DNA of 64,000 nucleotides from Afifella marina DSM 2698 (GTDB lineage: Bacteria; Pseudomonadota; Alphaproteobacteria; Rhizobiales; Afifellaceae): contig NZ_FMVW01000012.1 in the NCBI RefSeq assembly GCF_900102695.1, positions 1 through 64,000 of the forward strand, given 5' to 3'. The notes beneath the pieces are model-generated. The model did not search any database, was not told where the DNA came from, and worked only from the letters and a program-made list of their open reading frames with translations. The translations under genes were made by a program, and so were the position numbers. Numbering within the stretch: position 1 is the first letter of the stretch; every line of letters begins with the position of its first letter. Positions 17,693 through 25,368 of the stretch are shown here, in pieces.

Positions 17693-18790
17693 TCAGATGT
17701 CGATGCGGTTCAGATCCGCGTCGAGGGCGAGGATTTCATCGACGGTGCGGCCGGGCTCGACCGCCGGGGGGATGAGCCCGATGGCAGCGTTCGGGATGTC
17801 GGTTGCCATGGCGACGGCCTCTTCGAGGGGGAGGCCGACATGCAAGACTGTGTTCCTGAGGCAGGTGAGAAGGTCGACATGGGCGCCGGCAAGGGCGCTA
17901 GCCGCATTCACGAGGGCGCCGTCGCACACGCGAATTTCCTCGCCATAGAGCTCGAAATGGTCGGGCCCGCCGACCGTCGCCATGGCGTCGGAGACGAGGA
18001 AGGTCCGATTTTTGAGCGGGCGGGCGCGGCAGGCGATCGCGACCATCGGCCAGGAAACATGGTGGCCGTCGACAATGATGCCGGCATAGGCGCTGCTTGC
18101 GAGCGCCGTGCCGAGGATGCCGGGAGCACGCGAGGTCATCGGCGGCATGGCGTTGTAAAGATGCGTGAAGCAGGAAATGCCGGCGGCAAGGCCCGCCTCC
18201 GTCTCCGCGGCGTCGGCGGCGCTGTGGCCGGCTGAAACGACGACCCCCATCTCCGCGATCTCACGGATGAGGTTCGGCGGGACGATCTCGGGCGCAAGCG
18301 TCAACATGACCGGGATGCCCGCCGCGCGAAGACGCTCCAAGATCGCCAAGGTGGCGCGATCCATCGGCCGCATATGGGTGGCGTCGTGGGTGCCTTTGCG
18401 CTCCGGGTTGAGATGCGGGCCTTCCAGATGCACGCCGAGGAGACCCGGCATGCCCCAGGCCTCGATGATCGCCTCGGCGGTCGCCCGCATGCGTTCAGCC
18501 GTGGTGGTGATGAGGGTCGGAAGGAGGAAGCCGGTGCCGAGGCGGCGCTGGGCGGCGACGATCGTTTCGATCGCGGCGGGGCTCGCATCGGAATTGAGCA
18601 TGACGCCGCCGCTGCCATTGACCTGAAGATCGGTGAGGGCGGGGATGAGGAGATGCGGCGCGAGATCGGGCGCCTCATGCGGGCCAAGTGGCCGGATGCG
18701 GGCGATCGCACCCGCCTCGATCTCCACGGCAAGGCCGGTCTCAAAGCGGCCATCCATCCAAAGACGGGTCGGGGCGATCAGGCGGGTCAC
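17693..18790 (-). CDS. nagA: N-acetylglucosamine-6-phosphate deacetylase
   Basis: Deacetylates GlcNAc-6-P to GlcN-6-P in amino-sugar and peptidoglycan recycling. It is 365 residues, normal for NagA. Visible are 'LTDLQVNGSGG' at the barrel entry, the metal Glu in 'HLEGPHLNP', metal His residues in 'VSAGHSA' and 'FTHLYNAMPP', the substrate 'DGHHV' and the catalytic Asp in 'LVSDAMAT'. The GTG at 18790 is chosen because GAGG lies about 9 bases upstream and the N-terminus then fits the family. No nagB, nagK or PTS gene is nearby. Confidence 0.92.
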   Translation of the reverse strand: MTRLIAPTRLWMDGRFETGLAVEIEAGAIARIRPLGPHEAPDLAPHLLIPALTDLQVNGSGGVMLNSDASPAAIETIVAAQRRLGTGFLLPTLITTTAERMRATAEAIIEAWGMPGLLGVHLEGPHLNPERKGTHDATHMRPMDRATLAILERLRAAGIPVMLTLAPEIVPPNLIREIAEMGVVVSAGHSAADAAETEAGLAAGISCFTHLYNAMPPMTSRAPGILGTALASSAYAGIIVDGHHVSWPMVAIACRARPLKNRTFLVSDAMATVGGPDHFELYGEEIRVCDGALVNAASALAGAHVDLLTCLRNTVLHVGLPLEEAVAMATDIPNAAIGLIPPAVEPGRTVDEILALDADLNRIDI

Positions 18791-19247
18791 GGAATGAGAT
18801 CCTCTGAGAAAGACCTGGATACGAGCAGTCTGCGGGAGACGCGGCGGCTCAAAAAGACTGAGCGCTGCAGCGCCGCTTCGCGGTCCGAGCGCGAACAGGC
18901 TCGGAGATACGCGCGCGGGCCGATAGCGGCAAGAGCGAGAGGCGGGGAACGCCGCCGGCGAACGCTGCCCGATCCGAGATGCAGGCCGCCCGACGCGCCT
19001 CCTTTTAGGGGCGGGCACGCGATTGCGGTTGCCAATTGCCGCAAGGCGTGGTTCAAGGGCGTGATGACCCCGCGCGTAGAGGCGTTCGTCGCCGTCGGTG
19101 GTCACAAGCAACTTTCCGTATCGATCGTTGCCCCGAAGACGCCCGTTGAGGCGTAAGCTCCCGGCAGCTGATCTACGCAGGCTTCCAAAACCAAGTGACA
19201 CAGCTCGCGCCGGCCGTCTCAGGCTGGCCGCGACGAGAAAGCTCATA
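18791..19247. other. Intergenic stretch, 457 bp, with one hairpin-like element
   Basis: No convincing gene between the divergent nagA and helicase genes. On the minus strand about 18988-19016 reads GCCCGCCCCTAAAAGGAGG..., an imperfect palindrome with a CCCCTAAAAGGAGG core that looks like an extragenic palindromic element. Open frames here are arginine-rich shadows. Confidence 0.4.
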
Positions 19248-20828
19248 TTGACACTTTTCAATGAACTCGGCCTTGCCGAGCCGATCCTTCGTGCCGTTGC
19301 CGCCGAAGGCTATACCAATCCGACTCCGATTCAGGAGCAGGTCATCCCGACCATGCTTGCCGGCCGCGATCTTCTCGGTACGGCGCAGACGGGGACCGGC
19401 AAGACGGCGTCCTTCGTGCTGCCGCTTCTCGACAAGCTCAGCCGCACCATGGTGCCGGCCGCACCGCGCACATGCCATGCCCTCATCGTCGTGCCGACGC
19501 GCGAGCTTGCCCAGCAGGTCGCCGACAGCGTGCGCAATTATGGGCGCTTTGTGAACATGTCCTCGGCGGTCGTCATCGGCGGCGCCCGTCCCGGGCCGCA
19601 GGTGAAGGCGCTGTCGCGCGGCGTCGATTTCATCATCGCAACGCCCGGGCGGCTTCTCGACCATATGCAGACCGGTGCCGTCCGCCTCGACCAGACCGAT
19701 GTCGTCGTGCTCGACGAGGCCGACCAGATGCTCGATCTCGGCTTCATGCCGGCGATCCGCAAGATCCTGGCGAAGATGCCGCGCGAGCGCCAGACGGTGC
19801 TCCTGTCGGCGACGATGCCGCCGGCGATCCGCAAGCTTGCCGGCGATTTTCTCCGCCAGCCGGCGGAAATCTCCGTCGCTCCGGTGTCTCGTCCGATCGA
19901 GCAGATCGCGCAAAGCGTCATCAACGTGGCAAGCGCCGGCAAGCGCGACATGCTCGTCGATATCCTGGGCGCAGCCGACATGGAGCGTGCGATCGTCTTC
20001 ACGCGCACCAAGCGCGGTGCCGACAAGGTGAGCCAGCATCTCGACAAGGCGGGCCTGCGTTCTGCGGCGATCCATGGCAACAAGAGCCAGAATCAGCGTG
20101 AGAAAGCGCTCGGCGCCTTCCGCAACGGCCGTGTGGCCGTTCTGGTCGCGACCGATATCGCAGCGCGCGGCATCGATATCGACGACGTCTCGCATGTCGT
20201 CAATTTCGAGCTGCCGAACGTGCCGGAAGCGTATGTGCACCGCATCGGGCGTACGGCACGTGCCGGCAAGAGCGGCATCGCGATCTCGCTGTGCGATCAT
20301 TCCGAGCGCGGGCTCTTGCGCGATATCGAGAAGCTGATCGGCAAGAGGATCGACGCGCATGGCGCGACACCTCGGCGCGAAGGTGGCGAGGTGGTTGCGA
20401 TGCGCGCGGAGGCCGTCGGCGAAGCCGATGAGGCTCAGGCCCAAAACGGGCGCCAGCAGGCGGGCGAGCGGCGCGACGAAAGATCACGCCAGCCCGGCAA
20501 GCGCAATTCGCCTTCCTGCAATCGCAGGCGCTCGGGCAAACCGGCCGCCTTCGAGGCGCGCAGCGAGGGCCGCAGTGAAGGCCGTAGTGAAGGCCGCAAT
20601 GGCGAGACCCAGAAAGAGGGCCGCAATCGTCGGCCCGAGGGCGCGGAAGCAGGCCGTTCGGCAAAGCGTGCGGACGCCGGAGCGTCCAAGAACCGCAAGG
20701 GTGGCCGCGATGGTCGGCGCGACGGTGGCCGCGGAAACGAGGGCGCCCAGGCCGGTCTGGAACGGATGCTGCGCAAGAGCGGCAAGTCGAACGCCGGCGC
20801 CGGCGACAAGCGGGTCGCCGCGTACTGA
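19248..20828 (+). CDS. DEAD-box ATP-dependent RNA helicase (RhlE-like)
   Basis: A 526-residue helicase that unwinds RNA in ribosome assembly or mRNA decay. All motifs are intact: Q motif near 24-31, Walker A 'AQTGTGKT' (46-53), 'PTRELAQQ', 'DEAD', 'SAT', and in domain 2 'ATDIAARGID' and 'HRIGRTAR'. After about residue 370 comes a basic, low-complexity RNA-binding tail with a three-fold 'RSEG' repeat. The start is inferred as TTG 19248, giving the typical RhlE opening 'MTLFNELGL'; no in-frame ATG fits. A strong terminator follows. Confidence 0.92.
   Translation: MTLFNELGLAEPILRAVAAEGYTNPTPIQEQVIPTMLAGRDLLGTAQTGTGKTASFVLPLLDKLSRTMVPAAPRTCHALIVVPTRELAQQVADSVRNYGRFVNMSSAVVIGGARPGPQVKALSRGVDFIIATPGRLLDHMQTGAVRLDQTDVVVLDEADQMLDLGFMPAIRKILAKMPRERQTVLLSATMPPAIRKLAGDFLRQPAEISVAPVSRPIEQIAQSVINVASAGKRDMLVDILGAADMERAIVFTRTKRGADKVSQHLDKAGLRSAAIHGNKSQNQREKALGAFRNGRVAVLVATDIAARGIDIDDVSHVVNFELPNVPEAYVHRIGRTARAGKSGIAISLCDHSERGLLRDIEKLIGKRIDAHGATPRREGGEVVAMRAEAVGEADEAQAQNGRQQAGERRDERSRQPGKRNSPSCNRRRSGKPAAFEARSEGRSEGRSEGRNGETQKEGRNRRPEGAEAGRSAKRADAGASKNRKGGRDGRRDGGRGNEGAQAGLERMLRKSGKSNAGAGDKRVAAY
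20559..20594 (+). repeat. 12-bp tandem repeat in the helicase tail
   Basis: Three units close to CGCAGTGAAGGC lie end to end and encode 'RSEG' three times. Such repeats commonly vary in copy number between strains. Confidence 0.75.
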
Positions 20829-20854
20829 ACGTCGTCACACCGATTGATTTTAAG

Positions 20855-20889
20855 AGGCCGGCCGCCCTTGTGCGGTCGGCCTTTTTTTA
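20855..20889 (+). terminator. Rho-independent terminator after the helicase gene
   Basis: An 11-bp stem AGGCCGGCCGC / GCGGTCGGCCT (one G-U pair) with a 6-base loop is followed by seven T. It lies 26 bases after the helicase stop codon and separates it from the cobalt block. Confidence 0.9.
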
Positions 20890-21002
20890 TTCCGCAGGAC
20901 GCCGTTCGGCGCCGTCTGTTGCCCGCATAGGCAAGCCATGCCGGACATAGCAGCCAGCACCGCACGGCATTGACAATTGTGACCATTAGCCGGCAGATGG
21001 GG

Positions 21003-21196
21003 GCGTCAATGGTTTCCGGACGCAAAGCGACCGGATTAAAAGGGAACACGGTGAGGCGTACCCAGCAGGGACCAAAACCGTGGCTGCCCCCGCAACTGTG
21101 AGCGGCGAGCAGGGCTTCAAGATGTCACTGGCGCATGGGCGCTGGGAAGACGAAGCCATGCTGTGACCCGCAAGCCAGGAGACCTGCCGCTGACGC
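21003..21196 (+). ncRNA. Cobalamin (B12) riboswitch
   Basis: The region has the cobalamin aptamer landmarks in order: GGTGAGGC about 21050, 'GGCTGCCCCCGCAACTGTGA' (21082-21101), 'CACTGG', 'GGGAAGACGAAG' and the B12 box 'GCCAGGAGACCTGCC' (21174-21188). GCGTCA (21003-21008) pairs with TGACGC (21191-21196) as P1. It precedes a cobalt-type ECF importer, so adenosylcobalamin should shut off cobalt uptake when B12 is plentiful. Confidence 0.95.
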
Positions 21197-21246
21197 GCGA
21201 CGCCGGGCGACCGGTGCCGCACCGCAACGGACGCCGGGGTGAGCGT

Positions 21247-21278
21247 CTGGCGGTGGAACGGCGCCAGGAATCCTTTTT
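21247..21278 (+). terminator. Possible terminator in the riboswitch expression platform
   Basis: CTGGCG (21247-21252) pairs with CGCCAG (21262-21267) and TCCTTTTT follows. It lies between the aptamer and the first gene, as needed for a transcription attenuator. The stem is short, so this is tentative; I do not see the antiterminator with certainty. Confidence 0.45.
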
Positions 21279-21364
21279 GCGCCCAATCCTCGCCAAAACC
21301 CCGATCGTCCTTTCCGCATCGCTGTCGCGGTTCGTCCGCAACAGTCATTGGAGAGACGATACGA

Positions 21365-22162
21365 ATGAAACTTCGTAAGTTTGCCTGTGCCGCCCTCACA
21401 TCGGCGGCCTTCCTTCTTCCCGCAGCAGCCGAAGCGCATTTTCAGCTGATCTACACGCCCGAGGTGAACCTCGCCGAGCCGGGCGACGTGCCGCTGAAGC
21501 TCATCTTCTGGCACCCGTTCGAGAACGGCCATGTCATGGATATGGGTGCGCCGGAAGAGTTCTACGCCCTCTTCCGCGGCAAGAAGATCGACCTCAAGGA
21601 CAGCCTCAAGCCGATCACCTTCGCGGGGCTCGAAAACAGCGCGCAGGCCTTCGATGCCACGCTGCCGGCCAAGCGGGCCGGAGATTACACCCTCGTCGTC
21701 GTGCCTCAGCCCTATTACGAGGAGAGCGAGGACGTCTACATCCAGCAGATCGCCACGGCCTATCTGAACCGGGCGCAATTGCCGACCGATTGGGCCGAGC
21801 CCAAAGGGCTTGCGACGGAAATCGTGCCGCTCGATCGCCCGACCAACATTCTTGCCGGCTCCACCTTCACGGGCCGGGTTTTGTCGGAAGGCAAGCCGGT
21901 CGCGGGGGCCGAGATCGAGGTCGAATACATGGCGGCCGAGCCCTCCATGGCCGACAACAAGCCCTCCGAACCCAAAGCCTCGCCGATGCCGGGCGGCGCC
22001 GTCATCGCGACGAGCGATGAGAACGGCTACTTCACCTTCGGCGTCCCCAAGGCCGGGTTCTGGGGCTTTGCCGCGCTCGGTACGGGCCCGAAGACGGAGT
22101 TCGAGGGCAAAGAGCTCTCGCAGGACGCCGTCATCTGGGTGCGCGCCTACGACGTCGAGTGA
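21365..22162 (+). CDS. DUF4198-family periplasmic protein of the cobalt/nickel ECF importer (NikK-like)
   Basis: A 265-residue protein with a signal peptide (cleavage after AEA, near residue 23), so the mature chain begins with His ('HFQLIYTPE'). A DUF4198 domain follows: beta-rich, with 'FWHPFENGHVMDMG' giving two further His and a Met, possible metal ligands. It equals the NikK component that accompanies NikM-type transporters and may deliver Co2+ or Ni2+ to the permease. It is the first gene after the B12 riboswitch and is followed by cbiM 15 bp later. Confidence 0.85.
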   Translation: MKLRKFACAALTSAAFLLPAAAEAHFQLIYTPEVNLAEPGDVPLKLIFWHPFENGHVMDMGAPEEFYALFRGKKIDLKDSLKPITFAGLENSAQAFDATLPAKRAGDYTLVVVPQPYYEESEDVYIQQIATAYLNRAQLPTDWAEPKGLATEIVPLDRPTNILAGSTFTGRVLSEGKPVAGAEIEVEYMAAEPSMADNKPSEPKASPMPGGAVIATSDENGYFTFGVPKAGFWGFAALGTGPKTEFEGKELSQDAVIWVRAYDVE

Positions 22163-22177
22163 CGGCAGGAGGGATCG

Positions 22178-22810
22178 ATGCATATTGTCGACGGTGCTCT
22201 CGCCAATGACGTCGTCATCGGGGGAACGGTGCTCGCAGTCGGGGGCATCGCTCTCGGCCTCAAATCGCTGACGGCGGAAAAGATGCCGGCTGCCGGCGTG
22301 TTGAGCGCCACATTCTTCGTGGCCTCGCTCATCCATGTCCCGATCGGTCCCTCCAGCGTGCATCTCATCATGAACGGTCTGGCCGGGCTGGTGCTCGGCT
22401 GGGCCGCCTTTCCGGCGCTGTTCGTCGGGCTTCTCCTGCAAGCGGTGTTTTTCGGCTTCGGAGGGCTCACGGTGCTCGGGGTCAATACCCTCAACATCGC
22501 TCTGCCGGCGGTGATCGTCTATTATCTGTGCCGGCGCGGGGTCGCCTCCAACTCGCTGACAACCGCCGCGATTTCAGGCGCCATCGGCGGGGGGCTCGCG
22601 ATCGCGCTGACGACGGCCTTCGTCGCGATCGCTCTGGCGCTGTCCGGCGACGAATTCATCCCGGCCGCCAAGCTCGTCTTCTTCGCCCATATCCCGATCA
22701 TGATCATCGAAGCCCTGGTAACGGGAGCGGCCGTGGTTCTCGCCCGCCGCGTCAAGCCGGAGCTTTTCGCAACCTTCAACCGATCCACCACCGAGGAGGT
22801 CGCGTTATGA
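22178..22810 (+). CDS. cbiM: Cobalt ECF transporter substrate-specific subunit CbiM/NikM
   Basis: A 210-residue S-component with about six to seven helices. It begins 'MHIVDGAL': in this family the free N-terminus and His2 bind the metal, and the 'HIVDG' start is diagnostic. A second conserved part 'VPIGPSSVHLIMNGL' supplies another His. It captures Co2+ (or Ni2+) for the CbiQ-CbiO module. The stop overlaps the next start (ATGA). Confidence 0.93.
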   Translation: MHIVDGALANDVVIGGTVLAVGGIALGLKSLTAEKMPAAGVLSATFFVASLIHVPIGPSSVHLIMNGLAGLVLGWAAFPALFVGLLLQAVFFGFGGLTVLGVNTLNIALPAVIVYYLCRRGVASNSLTTAAISGAIGGGLAIALTTAFVAIALALSGDEFIPAAKLVFFAHIPIMIIEALVTGAAVVLARRVKPELFATFNRSTTEEVAL

Positions 22811-23445
22811 GAAAGCTCTGCGCAGCCCTCGTTTTTCTGGCTTTTCTGCCCGCACCGCAGGCTCTCGCCCACAAGGTCATCGCCTCCGTCTATGCGTCCG
22901 GCGATGTGGTGGAAGGCGAAATCGGGTTTTCCAACGGCGACATGGCGAGCGATGCGACGGTCGAGGTTTTCGACGACGACGGCAACAAGCTCGGCGAGAC
23001 CGTAACCGACGAGACCGGCGCCTTCACCTACAAACCCGAAAAGGCGGTGCCGCTCGTCTTCAAGGCAAATCTCGGCGCGGGCCATGTCGCACAAGTGCGG
23101 ATGTCGGCGGAGGAGCTGCCGGAGATCGGCGGAGCCGAGGCGACGTCGCCGGCGCTTGTCGCGGCCGAAGCCGCGGCCGGTGCCGCGGAGCCTGCGTCTT
23201 CCGCTGCGGCGGCGCCAGGGGCTTCCGCCGGAAGCTCCGGCGTCGATCTCGCCGCGCTTCTTGAAGCGCAGCACAAGATGATCACCGAGGCGGTGCAGAA
23301 GCAGGTGATCCCGCTCAGGCGCGATATCGACGCCTATAAGGAGAAGCACGACATGCAGAGCATTCTCGGCGGGATCGGCTATATCTTCGGCATCTTCGGC
23401 GTCGCCTTCTATATCGCCGCCCGGCGCAAAATGACGGCGGCCTGA
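22807..23445 (+). CDS. NikL/CbiL-like accessory protein of the ECF importer
   Basis: A 212-residue protein with a signal peptide (through 'QALA'), a mature N-terminus beginning 'HKVIASVYASGD', a carboxypeptidase-regulatory-like beta domain (to about 95), an Ala-rich linker (about 100-150) and one C-terminal membrane helix ('GGIGYIFGIFGVAFYIAA'). This is the layout of NikL, which replaces CbiN in Ni/Co importers. No CbiN gene is present. It overlaps cbiM by 4 bp and precedes cbiQ by 2 bp. Confidence 0.82.
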   Translation: MRKLCAALVFLAFLPAPQALAHKVIASVYASGDVVEGEIGFSNGDMASDATVEVFDDDGNKLGETVTDETGAFTYKPEKAVPLVFKANLGAGHVAQVRMSAEELPEIGGAEATSPALVAAEAAAGAAEPASSAAAAPGASAGSSGVDLAALLEAQHKMITEAVQKQVIPLRRDIDAYKEKHDMQSILGGIGYIFGIFGVAFYIAARRKMTAA

Positions 23446-23447
23446 CG

Positions 23448-24230
23448 ATGAGCCACGTTCTCTCCGCCGGACGGCGCGCGCTCACCGATACGGGCGAGGC
23501 CCGGGGCACGCTGATCGATGGCATCGACGTGCGCACCCGCATCGTGGTTGCTGTCGCCTTCGCCATCGTGATGGTGAGCCTGCAGGATCTCGCCGTGCTG
23601 ACGACGGGGCTTTTGGCCGCGTTCTTTCTGATGCTGTCGGCGCGGCTGCCTGTTGCGCGGACGCTCAAACGCATGGCGATGATGGACAGCTTCATCATCT
23701 TCCTCATCGCCATGCTGCCCTTCACCGTGCCGGGCGATGCGATGTTCACCGTCTTCGGGTTTCCTGCCAGTTGGCAGGGGCTGCGGCAGGCGGCAGAGAT
23801 CGCGCTGACGGCGAATGCCGTCATCCTGGCCTTGATGGCGCTCGTCGGCTCCACCGAGCCGGTGACGCTCGGCCATGCGCTCAGGCGTTTGATGGTGCCG
23901 GAAAAGCTCATCTACCTGCTGATGTTCACCGTGCGCTATGTCGACGTGCTGCAGCAGGAATATCAGCGCCTGCGCATGGCGATGAAGGCGCGCGGATTTC
24001 GCCCCTCGAACAACCGGCACACCTATCGCTCCGTCGGCTATCTCGTCGGGATGATGCTGGTGCGGGCGATCGAGCGGTCGGAGCGCATTCTCGGCGCCAT
24101 GAAATGCCGGGGATTCACGGGCCGGATGCCGCTGTTCGACACGCTCGCCTTCACCTACCGCGATGCCGTTTTCGCGACGGGCGTGACGGTCTTCCTCGCC
24201 TGTCTCATCGGCGCGCAGGCGATCCGCTGA
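23448..24230 (+). CDS. cbiQ: Cobalt ECF transporter T component CbiQ
   Basis: A 260-residue membrane protein that couples the S-component to the ATPase. The two diagnostic Ala-Arg-Gly type coupling motifs are present as 'MKARGF' and 'MKCRGF', the second in the less common Cys form. About five to six helices. It sits between the NikL-like gene and cbiO. Confidence 0.93.
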   Translation: MSHVLSAGRRALTDTGEARGTLIDGIDVRTRIVVAVAFAIVMVSLQDLAVLTTGLLAAFFLMLSARLPVARTLKRMAMMDSFIIFLIAMLPFTVPGDAMFTVFGFPASWQGLRQAAEIALTANAVILALMALVGSTEPVTLGHALRRLMVPEKLIYLLMFTVRYVDVLQQEYQRLRMAMKARGFRPSNNRHTYRSVGYLVGMMLVRAIERSERILGAMKCRGFTGRMPLFDTLAFTYRDAVFATGVTVFLACLIGAQAIR

Positions 24231-24241
24231 GGCCATGACGC

Positions 24242-24928
24242 ATGTCTGAACTCATCGCTCTTTCAGATATCCATTTCGCCTATCCTTCGGGGCCGCCGGT
24301 CCTCAAGGGCGTCGATATGTGTCTGATGCCGGGCGAGAGGCTGTGCATCGGCGGGCATAACGGTGCGGGCAAGTCGACGCTTCTGCACATCATCGTCGGC
24401 CTGTTGCGGCCATCGCGCGGCCGCATCACCGCCTTTGGAGCTCCGCGGCGCGAGGAGAAGGATTTCCACGAGGTGCGCTGTCGCGCGGGCTTCGTCTTCC
24501 AGGATCCCGACGATCAGCTCTTCTGCCCGACGGTCGCGGAAGATATCGCCTTCGGGCCGCTCAATCTCGGCAAGAGCCGCGATGAGGCGATGGCGATCGT
24601 CGATGAGGTTTTGGAGCGGCTCGACCTCGTCAGTTTCCGCGACCGCATCACCCACAAGCTCTCCGGTGGCGAGAAGCGCCTCGTCACGCTCGCCGCCGTT
24701 CTGGCGATGGAGCCGGAGGTTCTGCTTCTCGACGAGCCGACCAACGCGCTCGACGTCGACAACAAGGCGCGGCTGAAAGAGATTCTCCTGTCGCTGCCGC
24801 AGGCGATGATCCTCGTCTCGCACGACCACCGTTTCCGCGGCGATGTCTCGACCCGCACCGTCGTCATGTCGCATGGCCGGCTGGTGGAGCGGGACATGCA
24901 TTGCACGGCAACGGACGAGACCGGCTAG
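24242..24928 (+). CDS. cbiO: Cobalt ECF transporter ATPase CbiO
   Basis: A 228-residue ABC ATPase with Walker A 'GHNGAGKST' (38-46), Q-loop 'FQDPDDQLF', signature 'LSGGEKR', Walker B 'VLLLDEPT' and H-loop 'SHDH'. The 'PDDQLF' Q-loop extension is typical for ECF ATPases. It powers Co2+ (Ni2+) import with CbiQ and CbiM. Last gene of the riboswitch-controlled operon; 11 bp after cbiQ. Confidence 0.94.
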   Translation: MSELIALSDIHFAYPSGPPVLKGVDMCLMPGERLCIGGHNGAGKSTLLHIIVGLLRPSRGRITAFGAPRREEKDFHEVRCRAGFVFQDPDDQLFCPTVAEDIAFGPLNLGKSRDEAMAIVDEVLERLDLVSFRDRITHKLSGGEKRLVTLAAVLAMEPEVLLLDEPTNALDVDNKARLKEILLSLPQAMILVSHDHRFRGDVSTRTVVMSHGRLVERDMHCTATDETG

Positions 24929-25061
24929 GCTTCAGGACCGGCTGGCTCGACCGTTCGGTTGCCGGCGTCCAAAACTCCTCACGCTTTCAGCCTCTTAAGC
25001 GGAAATTCCATTCCATTTGCCGGCTCACGAGCGCGGCAAACGGCGCTGAGATTTTCGATTG

Positions 25062-25086
25062 TCCTATCCCCTCCCGGAGGATAGGA
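25062..25086 (+). promoter_or_regulatory. CsoR/RcnR-type operator overlapping the ribosome binding site
   Basis: TCCTATCC (25062-25069) and GGATAGGA (25079-25086) form a perfect 8-bp inverted repeat around CCTCCCGGA; CCTCC-C-GGAGG makes an inner dyad. AT ends with a C/G-run core are the form of DUF156-family operators. The GGAGG half overlaps the Shine-Dalgarno of the repressor gene, so binding should block the repressor-exporter transcript. Confidence 0.7.
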
Positions 25087-25094
25087 TCATTTGC

Positions 25095-25358
25095 ATGAAG
25101 CACGGTTCTCACGGCGACGTCGTCAAGCGGCTGAAACGGGCCGAGGGGCATCTCAGGCATACGATCGAGATGATCGAGGAGGGCCGTCCCTGTCCGGACG
25201 TCGCCCAGCAGCTCCACGCCGTCTCCAAGGCGATCGAGCAGGCGAAGCGCCTCTATATCCACGACCACATCGACCACTGCCTCGACGGCAGCATCGAAGA
25301 CGGGGCGGACCGCGCGAGCCTGGTCGAAGAGTTCAAGGAAATCTCGAAGTACCTGTGA
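25095..25358 (+). CDS. CsoR/RcnR (DUF156) family metal-sensing repressor
   Basis: An 87-residue all-helical repressor that releases DNA on binding metal. Metal positions by alignment to the family: His3, Cys33, His58 and Cys62. C-H-C at 33/58/62 is the copper CsoR pattern, while an N-terminal His adds the four-ligand H-C-H-C set described for the nickel sensor InrS; E. coli RcnR has H-C-H-H. With an RcnA-like exporter 10 bp downstream, a nickel/cobalt sensor is most likely. ATG 25095 chosen because it places His at position 3. Confidence 0.88.
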   Translation: MKHGSHGDVVKRLKRAEGHLRHTIEMIEEGRPCPDVAQQLHAVSKAIEQAKRLYIHDHIDHCLDGSIEDGADRASLVEEFKEISKYL

Positions 25359-25368
25359 GGGGATCGCC

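Noticed and set aside
18787-19056. 89-residue minus-strand frame with 'PPLKGGASGG'
   Set aside because: Such peptides are typical of translated extragenic palindromes; it overlaps the nagA start and lacks a protein-like pattern.
18374-19156. 260-residue plus-strand frame across nagA start
   Set aside because: Shadow of nagA; Arg/Gly-rich and lacking any family pattern.
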